A stretch of DNA of 64,000 bases from Conus ventricosus (taxonomy: Eukaryota > Mollusca > Gastropoda > Neogastropoda > Conidae): NCBI GenBank assembly GCA_018398815.1, contig CM031601.1, positions 35,896,241-35,960,240 of the forward strand, in the 5' to 3' direction. The notes under the pieces are model-generated. The model made no database searches. It was not told the DNA's origin and saw only the letters and a program-made list of their open reading frames with translations. The position numbers were made by a program, and so were the translations under genes. Positions 21,401-34,752 of this stretch are shown piece after piece; the first letter of the stretch is position 1; the number at the start of each line of letters is the position of its first letter.

Positions 21401-23515
21401 TATTTAACAGTGGGAATGCTTGGGGGATGTTGGGGCCCTCCCCCCATTCTTTATCACAAGTGAGAGGGGTTGGATTTTTCCCCCCATTCCTTTATTTCAT
21501 ACAGTGGGAAAGCTTGGTGATTTCCCGATTTTTAATGCATCCCGTAGGAAGCTTGGTGGGTGGCTTCCCCGACTTCACTGAACACGTTTGGAATGCTTGG
21601 GAGTTGGGGCTTTCCCCGGTTTTCATAACACAGTGAGAACTTGTGATTTGGTGGAAACCCCATTTTTCACTCCCCAATTGATTGCTTTATGTTTGGGGCG
21701 TTCCTATGTTTTTCACTGACACATGAGGAATGCTTGTGATGTTGGTGCTGTCCCTATGTTCTTCACGGATCACGGAGGAATCTTGGGTTTTTGGGGCTCC
21801 CTTTTTTTCACGATCACTGAGGGAAACTTGGTGAGTTTTGGGGTTCCCAGGGGTTTTTTCCGACAAAAATGAGGGAAGCTTTGGGGATGTTGGTGCTGTC
21901 CCATTTTTCACGATCACAGTGGGAAAGCTGGGATGTTTTTGCTGTCCCTATTTCTTCACTGCATCAAAGTGAGGAATGCTTTGGGGATGTTGGTGCTTCC
22001 CGACTTCACTCCCCCAATGAAAGGGAAAGCTTCGGATTTTGGGGGGTCCCAGTTCTTCACTAATCACGTGAGGAAGCTTGGGGATGTTGGTTTTGTCCCC
22101 TGTTTTTTTCACGCTCACGTGAGAATGCTTTATGTCTCGTGTTCTTTTACTGCATTACAGGAGGGAATCTTTGGGATTTGGACTTCCCTCACTTCACTTC
22201 ATACAGTGAGGAATGCTTGGGGATGTTGGGGGTTCCCTTTCTTCACCACACATGGGGGAAAGCTTTTATGTCCCCTGTTCTTCACTGCATCACATGAGGA
22301 ATTCTTGAGTCCCCTTTTCCTCACTGCACACAGTGAGGAATGCTTGAGTCCCCGTGTTTCTTCACGCATCACAGTGAAATACTTTGATGTCAATCGTTTT
22401 CACTGATCACGTGAGGAATGCTTTATGTTGGTGTTTGTTTCCCATTTCTTCACGCATCACAGGGGAATCTTATGTTTTGGGGTGTCCCCAGTTCTTTCAC
22501 GCATCACATGGGGAAAGTTTATTTGGGGTGGTCCCCATTTCTTCACGCATCACATGGGAATGCTTGTGTCCCCCCGTTCTTCAAATGCATCACAGTAGGG
22601 AAAGCTTGTTCCCCGTTTCTTCACTGTTTTCAGTGAGGAATGCTTTTATGTCCCCGGTTTTTACTCAAACACAGTGAGGAATGCTTGAGTGGTTTATGGG
22701 GTGGGGTTTAAGTCCCCAGTTCTTTATGCAAACATAGGAATGCTTTTAGTCCCCGTTTCTTCATCATCCGTAGAATGCTTTTTTGGGCCCAGGTTTTTTC
22801 CCCTGCACCATAGAAAACTGGGGAGTCCCTGCTTCATTGCATTACATGAGGGAAAGCTTGGGGGTTGGGGCTCTCGCGATTCTTCACAGTGAAATGCTTT
22901 TAGGGGGTCCCCAGCTTCAAAAGGGATTTCCCCGTTCCTTTCACAAAGTGGGAATGCTTGTTGTGTCCCCTTTTCATTTGCAAAACAGTAGGGAAATGTT
23001 GGTGTGCCCCAGTTCTTCATTCAACAGAGAAAAGCTTGGAGTTTGTGTACTTTTTTTCATTACAGTGGGAAATTCTTGGAAATTTTTGGGTTCCCCGTTT
23101 TTTAAATGATCCTGAGGGAAGCTTTTTTTTGGGGCCCCCCTGTTTTCCGCATTACTGAGGAACGGTTTATGTCCCCAGGTTTTCATGATTACAGTGAGGA
23201 AGCTTGGATTCCCCTTTCTTCATGCATTACGTGAGGGAAAGCTTGGGATTTTGGTGCTTCCCCAGTTTTTTACTAAACACAGTGAGGAATGCTTGGGTGG
23301 TCCCCTATTCCATTTCATAAATGAGAATGCTTGGTGTTTGGCTTTCCCCCCGGGCTTTACTCCCCCAAGAGGAAGCTTGGATCCCATGTTCTTCCATTAC
23401 AGGAGGAAAGCTTGGTGTGTCCCCCATGTTTTCATTTCATTACAGTAGGGAAAGCTTTGGGGGATTTGGTTTTTTTTTCCCCCGGGGTCTTTTCCCCCCT
23501 TCATCACAGTGAGGA
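18400..23515 (+). repeat. Satellite 1 array, block C2, severely corrupted
   Basis: Monomer remnants are still recognisable (TTCACTG, ACAGTGAGGAA, GCTTGGG, TCCCC), but nearly every unit has deletions and homopolymer extensions (GGGG, CCCC, TTTT). The pattern matches poor long-read consensus more than mutation, since change is concentrated in homopolymers. Frames here have no meaning. Confidence 0.85.
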
Positions 23516-26500
23516 ATCCTGGTGATATCCCCATGTTCTTCATTGCATTACAGTGAGGAATGCTTGGTGATGTAGTCCACCATGGTCTTTGGTGATGTTG
23601 GTGCTCTCCCCGAGTTTTTACTGCATCACAGTGAGAATGCTTGGTGATGGCCACATGTTCTTCATTGCATTACAGTGAGGAATCTTTGGTGAAGTTGGTG
23701 CTTCGAGAGTTCTTCACTGCATCACGTGAGGAATGCTTGGTGAGTCCCCATGCTGTTCATTGCATTACAGTGAGCGAATGCTTGCTGATGTCCCCATGTT
23801 CTTCATCTGCATTACAGTGAGGAATCTTGTGATTTTGTCTCTCCACCGAGTCTTCACTGCATACAGTGAGAAATGCTTGGTGATGTCCCCATGTTCTTCA
23901 TGCATTACAGTGAGGAATGCTTGGTGAGTTGGTGCTCTCCCCGAGTTCTTTACTGCCCACAGTGACGAATGCTTGGTGATGACCCCATGTTCTTCATTGC
24001 ATTACAGTGAGAATGCTTGATGCCCCTGGATCTTTATTGCATTACAGTAGAATGCTTGTGATGCCCCATGTTCTTCATTGCATTACAGTGAGAATGCTTG
24101 GTGATGTTTGGTGTCTCCCCATTCTCACTGCATTACAGTGAGGAATGCTTGGTGATGTCCCCTGTTCTTCAATGCATTACAGTGAGGAATGCTTGGTGAT
24201 GTTGTGCTCTCCACCAGTTCTTCACTGATCACAGTGAGGAATCTTTGGTGATTTGGTGATGTCCCCTATGTTTTCACTGCAACACAGTGAGGAATGCTTG
24301 GTATGTTGGTGCTGTCCCTGTGTTCTTCAATGCATCACAGTGAGGAATCTTGGTGATGTTGATGCTGTCTCCATGTTTTCACTGTATCACAGTGAGGAAT
24401 GCTTGGTGATGTTGGTGCTGTCCTATGTTTTCACTGTATCACAGTGAGGAATGCTTGGTGATGTTGTGCTGTCCCTATGTTCTTCACTGCATCACAGGAG
24501 GAATGCTGGTATTGTGCTGTCCCTGTACTTCACTGCACCACAGTGAGGAATGCTTGGTGATGTTGGTGCTGTCCCTATGTTCTTCACTACATCACAGGAG
24601 GAATGCTGGGTGTGACTGTCCCCATGTTCTTCACTGCATCACAGTGAGAATGCTTGATGTCCCGTGTTCTTCACTGCATACAGTGAGAATGCTTGGTGAT
24701 GTTGTGCTACCCTATGTACTTCACTGCATCACAGAGAGGAATGCTTGATGTCCCTGTTCTTCACTGCATCACAGTGAGGAATGCATTGATGTCCCCAGTG
24801 TTCTTCACTGCATCACAGTGGGAATGTTGATGTCCCCGTGTTTTCACTGCATCACAGTGAGGAATACTTGAGTCAATCTGTTCTTCACTGCATCACAGTG
24901 AGGAAGCTTGTGTTGGTGTTTCCCATGTTCTTCACTGCATCACAGTGAGGTATACTTGATGTTGGTGATGTCCCCATGTTCTTCACTGCATCACAGTAAG
25001 GAATACTTGATCCCCCATGTTCTTCACTGCATACAGTGAGGAATTCTTGATGTCCCCATGTTCTTCACTGCATCACAGTGAGGAATGCTTGATGTTGGTG
25101 ATGTCCCCATCTTCTTCACTGCATCACAGTGTTGAAATACTTCATGTTGGTGATGTCCCATGTTCTTCACTGCATCACAGTGGGAAGCTTGAGTTGGTGA
25201 TGTCCCCATGTTCTTCACTGCATCACAGTGAGGAAATACTTAGTTGGTGAGGGTCCTTATGTTCTTCACTGCATCACAGTGAGGAATGCTTGATGTCCCC
25301 GTAGTCTTCACTGCATCACAGTGAGGAATGCTTGATGTCCCCGTGTTCTTCACTGCATCACAGTGAGGAATGCTTGATGTCCCCGTGTTCTTACTGCATC
25401 ACAGTGAGGAATCTTGATGTCCCCGTGTTCTCACTGCATCACAGTGAGCAATCTTGATGTCCCTGTTCTTCACTGCATCACAGTGAGGAATGCTTGATGT
25501 CCCGTGTTTCTATACTGCATCACAGTGGGGAATACTTGATGTTCCCGTGTTCTTCACAGCATCACAGTGAGGAATGGCCTGATGTCCCGTTCTCACTGCA
25601 TCACAGTGAGGAATGCTTTATGTCCCGTGTTCTTCACTGCATCACAGGGAGGAATGCTTGACGTTGGTGTTGTTCCCATGTTCTCACTGCATCACAGTGA
25701 GGAATGCTGATGCCCCATGTTCTTCACTGCATCACAGTGAAGAATGCTTGACGTTCGTTTTGTTCCCATGTTCTTCACTGCATCACAGTGAGGAATACTT
25801 AAAGTTGTGTGATGTCCCCGTGTTCTTCACTGCATCACGTGAGAATCTTGATTCCCCGTGTTTCTCCTGCATCAAGTAGGAATGCTTGATGTCCCCGTGT
25901 TCTTCACTGCATCACAGTGAGGAATGCTTGATGTCCCCGTTTTCACTGCATCACAGTGAGGAATGCTTGATATCCCCGTGTTCTTCACTGCATCACTGTG
26001 AGGAATGCTTGATGACCCCATGTTCTTCACTGCATCACAGTGAGGAATGCTTATGTCCCCGTGTTCTTCACTGCATCACAGTGAGGAATGCTTGATGTCC
26101 CCGTGTTCTTCACTGCATCACAGTCAGGAATGCTTGATGTCCCCGTGTTCTTTACTGCATCACAGTGAGGAATGCTTGATGTCCCCATGTTCTTCACTGC
26201 ATCACAGTGAGAAATGCTTGAAGTCCCATGTTCTTCACTGCATCACAGTGAGGAATGCTTGACGTTGGTGATGTCCCCGTGTTCTTCACGCATCACAGTC
26301 AGGAATGCTTGATGTTGGTGATGTCCCCATGTTCTTCACTGCATCACAGTCGGAAATGCTTGATGTTGGTAATGTCCCCATGTTCTTCACTGCATCACAG
26401 TGAGGAATGCTTGATGTTGGTGATGTCCCCGTGTTCTTCACTGCATCACAGTGAGGAATACGTGATTTGGTGATGTCCCCTTGTTCTTCACTGCCTCACA

Positions 26501-27887
26501 GTGAGGAATACTTGATATTGGTGATGGTCCCCATGTTCTTCACTGCATCACAGTGAGGAATGCTTGATGTCCCCGTGTTCTTCACTGCATCACAGTGAGA
26601 ATGCTTGATGTCCCCATTGTTCTTCACTGCATCACAGTGAGAATGCTTGACGTTGGTGTTGTTCCCATGTTCTTCACTACATCACAGTGAGGAATACTTA
26701 AAGTTGGTAATGACCCCATGTTCTCCACTGCATCACAGTGAGGAATACTTGATGTCCCCATGTTCTCCACTGCATCACTGTAGGAATGCATGATGTCCCC
26801 ATGTTCTTCACTGCTTGACAGTGAGGAATACTTGATGTCCCCATGTTCTTCACTGCATCACAGTGAGAATGCTTGAAGTCCCCATGTTCTTCACTGCATC
26901 ACAGTGAGGAATGCTTGAAGTCCCCATGTTCTTCACTGCATCACAGTGAGGAATGCTTGAAGTCCCCATGTTCTTGACTGCATCACAGTGAGGAATGCTT
27001 GATGTTGGTGATGTCCCCATCTTCTTCACTGCATCACAGTGAGGAATGCTTGATGTTGGTGTATGTCCCCGTGTTCTTCACTGCATCAGAGTGAGGAATG
27101 CTTGATGTTGGTGACGTCCCCATGTTCTTGACTGCATCACAGTCAGGAATGCTTGATGTTGGTAATGTCCCATGTTCTTCACTGCATCACAGTGAGGAAT
27201 GCTTTATGTTTGTGATGTCCCCGTGTTCTTCACTGCATCACAGTGAGGAATACGTGATGTTAGTGATGTCCCCATGTTCTTCACTGCATCACAGTGAGGA
27301 ATACGTGATGTTGGTGATGTCCCCATGTTCTTGACTGCATCACAGTGAGGAATGCTGATGTTTGTGATGTCCCCCGTGTTCTTCACTGCATCACAGTGAG
27401 GAATACGTGATGTTAGTGATGTCCCCATGTTCTTCACTGCATCACAGTGAGGAATACGTGATGTTTGTGATGTCCCCGTGTTCTTCACTGCATCACAGTG
27501 GGGAAATTTACGTGATGTTGGTAATGTCCCATGTTCTTCACTGCATCACAGTGAGGAATGCTTGATGTTTGTGATGTCCCCGTGTTCTTCACTGCATCAC
27601 AGTGAGGAATACGTGATGTTAGTGATGTCCCCATGTTCTTCACTGCATCACAGTGAGTAATGCTTGATGTCCCCGTGTTCTTCATGCATCACAGTGAGGA
27701 ATGCTTGATGTTGGTGATGGTCCCTATGTTCTTCACTGCATCACAGTGAGGAATGCTTGATGTCCCCGTGTTCTTCACTGCATCACAGTGAGGGATGCTT
27801 GATGTCCCCGTGTTCACTGCATCACAGTGAGGAATGCTTGATGTCCCCGTGTTCTTCACTGCATCACAGTGAGGAATGCTTGATGCC
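23515..27887 (+). repeat. Satellite 1 array, block C3 (short 42-bp monomers)
   Basis: Quality improves. Up to about 24700 the 45/54-bp forms persist. After that a 42-bp monomer (TTCTTCACTGCATCACAGTG, AGGAATGCTTGATGTCCCCG, TG) and a 51-bp form with the extra TTGGTGATG module dominate. Lengths are again multiples of three. The array is cut at 27887 by a 3.27-kb insertion. Confidence 0.93.
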
Positions 27888-30800
27888 CTGTCACCGATCG
27901 GCAGTAGTAAACCAGCCGTTCATTGTGTTTGGAGTAATGGTAGTTCAGAAATAGAGAGCGTGTGCGCGTGTGCATTGTGTATATGTGTGTGTGCGAGTGT
28001 GCGTGGTAAGATTGGGGTTTTGGTTAAGGTGGAAGGTTAGGCTAGTAGGGTGCTGGGAAATAAGATAACACAATATTCTGAGTTCCAATCTTGACTTGTT
28101 GAAGGGATGGAAGCGGGAGGGTTGGTTTCATTCCCGATTGTTACCCTTTGTTACTTGGGTTCTACACTATCGAAGGCGGGGCAGGATATCGGCTGTTGTT
28201 GGTGTTGTCAAGTCTGAGTTGTTGTGGTAAATTGTCGTGTTGTTGCACGAGCAACTAGTCCGTTGGTCCGGCGTGTCAGCTCTGCGGAGGGATACGCTGC
28301 TCTGACCAATCGCTGTTTTGTGTTGTGAGTAGAGTTCGCTTGATTCGACAGGTCGGAATGCGTTGGGGTAGCTTCACTTCGGTCCCTGGTGTTCGTCGGA
28401 GTGGACGCGCCTTGTAGTTGCGGCGGCAGCGCCGTTAGTTGAGGAGTGACTTCGAGTCATAGTTAGTGCCAGGTCCTCGTCGGGTCTGGTGTGCCCTTGG
28501 CCTGTGCCGGGTTCTGTGTCGTCTCTGTTGGCAGCCACTTCAGCCAGTTGCAGAACTGGTGTGGTTGAACGTCTGTCTGTCCAGGTTGGTGATTTGTTAG
28601 GTTCATGGTGGTGTTGTCGTCATGTTGTCTTGTATTATGGCGAGTTGTACTGTAGTGGTCATGTTATGTTTAGTTGTATTATGGTTGTTTGCGTATACTG
28701 TTGTCTGGTATGATGTCGTCTTGGTTCTGTGATTGAAACTTGTCAGCCGGTTTGTGTTACCTTTTTTTCTGTATATTCTGTAAGTAGTGTACATAGTGGT
28801 TCCTGAGTTCGATTGTCATGTGACAGTTTGGCTAGACAGTGTGGGTTAGATATAATAACCGTTGATGGACGGTGATGTAGATGTTGGTTGTGATTAGTTC
28901 ATGTTAATTTCAGGGGGTCAGTAAGGAAGTAATACGAGGTTGCATTTTGTTGAGGATCATAGTATGAGTCAGGTGCAGATGTGTCTGCGTGAATCGTTAA
29001 GGGATTGTGCTCAATTTCAGTTGTAAATAGTAGTAGTTCGTTGAAATTGAGTAACGATTTCGGAGTTGACCTGCACAGCATTGGAATTGGTTAACTGTGC
29101 AGTGGGGCCAAGGCTAATTGGTAGTCGAATGGTTTATACTGGAGTACGGTCGTGACTATTCAATTCATATTGGTGTCTTTTCACTTTCGTTACGAGTCAT
29201 GGTTCTCGACGCGGGTGTCGTGCGCCTGCAAACTGTATCTGTGACGTACGCGTTTGGTACAGGACAGTGAATCCATATGGTTAGAAGTTTTTTTTTTTTG
29301 TTTAAGTAAATGACAGTCGTCACACATGCAGGGATGTATGTGTTTGTGACAGAATAGGGTTGGAGAAAGATATCTATTGCAGTGAGCAGTCCCTGATGAA
29401 TTTTAGTAGTCGGAAAGAAGTAATTAACAGTTATAGGCGGGTGGGCTCAGTTGAGACATAAACGAGGATGTGCAGCATGTAATATTGTATAAGAGGTTGT
29501 GTTGGCATAACAAGGATTAACCACGGGTTGTCTGACAAGAGATGACGAGAGTGGGGTTGATGAATGGCAATTTTGGCGAACAAATCATTGTGGGGTTGAT
29601 AGTTATAGTGACAGTGCAAAGAGGGGAAGTTGAAGGAGTGTGACCTGCGAGCCGTATCTACTCGTATGAAACATGAAGAACTGTGAACCGTAAGAAATTG
29701 ATAGTCTTTTGTTCTTTGTTGTTGTGTTTTTTAGATGTGTATTACCTCTGATACTGTGTGGAAACATTCCTTGTGAGATTGCCGCATTCCTAGTTTTTGT
29801 ATTTCTAAGGGACCAGGGTCCGTGTGATTGCTAGATGGTTATTTCCCGAGAATTGATGGAGCAAATTCGAGGTGAGCCTATTTCATGTGTAAAGCGTGTG
29901 GGGCTCATGGATATGTGTTTACGCATTGTAAAGTGGCAGGGAATGATCTGATAACCCCAAAGTAGGCGTTATGAGGGGGTGTATTCGAAATTCAAGGTCT
30001 CACCTCAGGTCCCGGAGGGGAGTAGGTCAAGGGAGATGGAGAGTTAAAGCTTACAGTGCCTATGCCTTGAGACTCGGGTTGTGCACACTACAGTAGTGGC
30101 CTACGTTGTGTCAGCAGGTGGTTCCTGTTCCGTCCTGAGGCTGGGGCCAGACACCGCAGTCTGCTGCCGGCGTGCCGGCAGGTGACGGCGGTGTCCGTTG
30201 CCTGCTGCTTTTCTCCCGGGAGAGGAAGACCATCGCAGGCCGTCGGCCGTGCTGTGAGGCAGCTCTCCTCCTGCAATGGGTCAGTCCGGAGTTGTACCGG
30301 CACCGTGCAGTCTTCCTTGAGAGGCGTCCTGTGAGGGGTCTGCACCAGCTTTTCTTCACCTCAGGGTCCGGGCGGGGCCTTCGAGGAGGATGGAGTCCCT
30401 CGAGCCGGACTCGTCGAGAGGGCGCTGGTGTAGCGATGGTGTCGTGCCCAGCGCGGGAGAGGAGTCAGTCTGCGAGGAGCCACGGTCAGCTCCGGGAGTG
30501 TGGAGTCTTCGCGGAGGAGGGAGTTCGTCTGGAGGCCCCACGGCCAGCGCCGGGGTGTGAGTCTTCCGAGAGGAGTCAGTCGCGAGACCACGGTCACGCC
30601 GGGTGCAGAGTCTTCCGGGGAGGTGTCAGCCGTGAGGGGCACGCCAGCGCGAGGACTGAGCTCTCGGGCCGATGGGTTGTCCATGTGGGGTCCCAGGGTG
30701 TAGTTAGGAGTCAGGGTTAAGGGGTTAGCTACTGCCTCCTTTGGAAGTAGTGCAGCACAGTGATAGGTACTGATTGTTGCTCCCTTAGGGCAAGGACCAG

Positions 30801-31163
30801 TGCGGTAGGGTCCGGTCAAAAGAGAAGGGTGGGTCTGGGGAGAGTGTGGGTGGGAAGTAGTTAGATTTAGAGTCCCTTGGGTTTGTGCTGTCCCAGTAGT
30901 TAGCCACCACGGTGCGGTGCTCTGCGTCCTTAGGTCGTAGTGAATATACCGCAACTGTGCTTAGCATAGAGTTAGGTTCTCAGGTGTAGCAGGGTAGTGT
31001 GGGTCAGGGAAATGGATACGTGTGTGGGTGTGGATGACGCGATGTGGCGCTAGTGGGTGTGTATAAAGAGTGGCATATTGTAAGCTGGTTAGTGTCTGTG
31101 TGTCCCTGTCTAGTGTTAATAGGCTGGGTAGGGTGTGGGCTCCAGGCTTAGCGACCGTGACAG
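27888..31163. mobile_element. 3.27-kb G/T-rich insertion with short inverted ends in satellite 1
   Basis: Satellite 1 stops at GCTTGATGCC and resumes at TCCCATGTTC. The insert begins CTGTCAC and ends GTGACAG, a 7-bp perfect terminal inverted pair. The plus strand is visibly rich in G and T over most of its length, while A and C are scarce. It includes a GT-rich start (27957-28010) and a GC-rich minisatellite (30380-30660). No transposase, reverse transcriptase or other known protein motif was found on either strand. Open frames reach only 182-197 codons, in the GC-rich part, on both strands, as expected by chance there. It could be a non-autonomous DNA transposon or a captured host sequence. 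Confidence 0.5.
30380..30660. repeat. GC-rich minisatellite, ~50-57 bp unit, about four copies
   Basis: Imperfect units share GAGGAGTCAGTC, CCACGGTCA and GGAGTCTTC elements (starts near 30460, 30515, 30570 and 30618). The open frames on both strands across it are arginine/serine/proline-rich repeat translations and are not called as genes. Confidence 0.65.
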
Positions 31164-32643
31164 TCCCATGTTCTTTACTGCATCACAGTGAGGAATGCTT
31201 GATGTACCCGTGTTCTTTACTGCATCACAGTGAGGAATGATTGATGTCCCCGTGTTCTTCACTGCATCACAGTGAGGAATGCTGATGTCCCGGTCTTTAC
31301 TGATCCAGTGAGGATGCTTGATGTCCCCTGTCTTCACTGCATCACAGTGAGGAATGCTTGATGTCCCCGTGTTCTTCACTGGAATACAGTGAGGAATGCT
31401 TGATGTCCCCGTGTACTTCACTGCATCACTGTGAGGAATGCTTGATGTCCCCATGTTCTCACTGCATCACAGTGAGGAATGCTTGATGTCCCGTGTTCTT
31501 CACTGAATCACAGTGAGGAATGCTTGATGTCCCCATGTTCTTCACTGCATCACGTGAGGAATGTTTGATGCCCCGGTTCTTCACTGCATCACATGAGAAG
31601 CTTGAGCCCCCGTGTTCTTCACCCCTCACAGTGGGGAAAATGTTGATGCCCCCGTTTTTCTTCACTCATCACGTGGGGAATTTCTTGAGCCCCCGGGTTT
31701 CTTACTGCAACACATGGGGAATCCTTAATGCCCCCTTTTCCCTTCACTGCATCACAGTGAGGAATTTTTCATGCCCCCCGTGTTCTTCACTGCATCACAG
31801 TCGGGAATGCTTGAGTGGTGTGTCCCCCATTTTCTTCACTGCATTACAGTGGGGAATGTTTGATTCAGGGTGTATCCAGTTCTTCACTGCACACAGGAGG
31901 ATTTGTTTGTGTTGGGATGCCCCCTGTTTCTTCACTACACAGTGAGGAATCTTTGTTGGCAAAGTCCCCGTGTTCTTCACTGCATCACATGATGAATGTT
32001 TGATTTTGGGTATTCCCCATTTTCTTCACTCATCACGTGGGGAATGTTTTATTTGCTGATGCCCCCAGTCTTCACTGATCACAGTGGGAATACTTGATTT
32101 GGTGGTCCCTATGTTTTCATGCATAAAGTGAGGAATGCTTGTGCCCCCGTGTTCTCCTGCAACAGTGAGGAATCTTGAGCCCCCCATGTTTTTCACTGTA
32201 TCAAGTGAGGAATGTTTGAGTTGGGTTGTTTCCTGTCCCGTGCTTCACTGCACAAAGTGAGGATACTTGATGCCCCATGTTCTTCACTGCATCCAATGAG
32301 GATCTTGATTCCCCATGTTTTTTCACTGCATCCATGGGGAATGCTTGAGTCCCCTGTTTTTCACGCATCCAGTGAGGAATATTTGATGCCCCCCATGTTC
32401 TTCCTGCACACATGAGGAATATTTTTAGTCCCCGTGTTTTTCCCGCTCACAGTGAGGAAACTTGAATCCCCAGTTTTCATGCATCCACAGTGGGGAAGGG
32501 CTTGATGCCCCATGTTCTTCACTGCATCACGTGGGGAATGTTGATGTTGGTGTGCTGTCCCTTGTTTTTCCCTTGCATCACAGTGAAGAATACTTGTTTT
32601 GGTTTTGTTCCCATTTTTTTTCCTGCATCACAGTGAGGAATGC
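31164..32643 (+). repeat. Satellite 1 array, block D
   Basis: Resumes with 42-bp type monomers after the insertion, clean up to about 31560. It then becomes increasingly corrupted by homopolymer extension and base loss until the array ends at about 32643. Confidence 0.93.
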
Positions 32644-33838
32644 GGGTATCCACTCCCCTTCTCCTCATGTGTATTTTTTTTTCCCTTTTCATTGCCCTTT
32701 CCCAGACATCGGGGTGACTGCACCTCCCGTTCATCGAGTCCCCTTTTGACCCATCAATTTTCATCCTTTACTTAGGGATGCCAGCTTCCCGAAGGAACAA
32801 AGGGAAACAATTTCATTGTTGTGGGTATGAGTGGAAGGGGAGAGCAAGGGGGACAAAAATAACAAGCACTGTCCTGAACACCACCCGTATCACATTGCAA
32901 AACGACCCCCAATTGCTCTTTTCAAAACAAAAACAATAAGATTTCTTTGATTTTGTATCAGTTGAAAAAAAAAAGGAGAGAGAGAGAGAAGAGAGAGAGG
33001 GAGAGAGAGAGAGAGAGGGAGAGATAAAAAGCTGAAAAAGGAGGAAATCAAGTGAAAAGAGGGCAGCTGACAGCCATGTTTACAGTGTGCAGTTTTCTGT
33101 ATTGATCCCTCTGCAGGGGATGCCGGTCACACACGGCCCACACCCAGCACACAGTCTTCAACAGTTTATACCTTCACCAATGATGCGGATCTTCCACAAC
33201 CCACACTCCATGCACTACTGTAACTAATAACTGCTATAAGAGTGTGGGTCCTCACCAACTTGCATCATCAGGATAGTATAGATCAACTGGGCCAACAGAT
33301 AATTGCTCTCCCTTTTAAGTACGGCACTTACATCCAGAACACACTGCTCCACATGTTTTAGATACATACCAAAAAAATTTAATCAGAAATTCTAAACTGA
33401 TCAAGAGATAAAATTATTTTTCGTGTGTCTCAGAGTCATGGGCGGCCCAGGGAGTACTGTAAAGGTTAATCTACTATACACCGATGCAAATGATATTGAC
33501 CTAAAAACATCTGGTTTGATCCGCATGTAAAAACTTGAGGAAAGCCTGCATGAATTCACCTTTATGTGGGGAATCAATTAAAAAAATTTTTAAAAATCCC
33601 GCTCCACATTTCACCACCCTGACCTCAGGACTGTGCCTGAGACTCCAGAAACAACTGAATTTAAATTCTAATTTTTCTGAGGTTTTCATTTTTTCCATTA
33701 GGTGCTTTTCGTCCATTTTTCACAAGTAGTTTAACAGTGAGGCCATGACCATTTGAAGTGAATTTGAATTTAGCTTGATACTAGCCGAAAAACTTATTGT
33801 TCTTGTTTCTTATTACATACCCATGTGGTCTGCTCTTT
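32644..33838. other. Unique intergenic sequence
   Basis: No supported gene on either strand. It contains a GA-rich tract (32974-33024) and a 10-bp perfect inverted repeat, ACCCACACTC/GAGTGTGGGT (33199-33249). The short frames present have no recognisable motif. Confidence 0.6.
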
Positions 33839-34349
33839 TTTTTTTTGTATTCCCAGTTCTTATAGAACAAGGAGTACTTTACAATGGGTACGAAGAAATG
33901 CTGTCTGTGTGTTTGTCTGTCTGTCTGTCCGTCCGTGGTCAAAAAGTGTTCCCACTCGCTCCAGACAAAACTACTGGGCCGATCTTTCTGAAAATTTGTA
34001 GGTATGTTCATTATAGGTCACGGATGATGCCTGATGTGTATTTTTTACCGTTATATCCGTTACTAACGGCCATCACGGTTTTCCTTCTTTATGGAATATC
34101 TCAGAAAGTACTTGGCCGATCTCTCTGAAAATTTGTAGGCATGTTCATTATGGGTCACGGGTGATGCCCGCTGTTATAAGCCGTTACTAACGGCCCACAA
34201 CGTTTTTCTTCTTTATAGAATATCTCAGAAAAAAAACACAACTTGGCCGATCTTTCTGAACATTTGTGGGCATGCTCATTATGGGCCACGGATGATGCCC
34301 GATGTGTTATGTTCATTGTGGGTCACGGATGATGCCCGATGTTTTATTT

Positions 34350-34412
<63 letters not shown>
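34350..34412. repeat. (TA)n microsatellite
   Basis: Near-pure AT dinucleotide run interrupting the core repeats of HINE copy 2. A second run lies at about 34703-34751. Confidence 0.95.
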
Positions 34413-34414
<2 letters not shown>

Positions 34415-34498
34415 ACAAACTAATAAATTCCAAGGATAAGTACCGAGCACCGTTCCAGCAACTTACAGAGCAGCTTGGTGTTGCAATGACTGCAAGAA

Positions 34499-34700
34499 AT
34501 ATTGAATTATAAACAAAGCTTGGAGAATATAAGCTTGCTGAGGCTCATTGTGAGAAGCATTTATTTTATTTTTTTCCCCCATCCACCCACTCAGCACATA
34601 CTGTTAGTTAGGCAGAATCATCTGCCACTGCAGGTATGAATGCGTATCTCCCCCTATTTCTTCAATCTAAGACATAAGAGCAAGCTTTGTTTATAATTCA

Positions 34701-34704
<4 letters not shown>
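34499..34704. mobile_element. ~206-bp element with 24-bp perfect inverted termini (MITE-like)
   Basis: The segment starting ATATTGAATTATAAACAAAG (34499) is matched exactly by its reverse complement ending at 34704, giving 24-bp inverted ends around about 158 bp of unrelated sequence. It has no coding capacity. It sits between two (TA)n arrays, so a TA target is possible but a target duplication cannot be shown in that background. Confidence 0.6.

Positions 34705-34752
<48 letters not shown>

Noticed and set aside
30172..30720. 182-codon plus-strand frame (and 197-codon minus-strand frame) as genes
   Set aside because: Both arise in a GC-rich minisatellite where stops are rare. Neither has recognisable domains, and they overlap on opposite strands.
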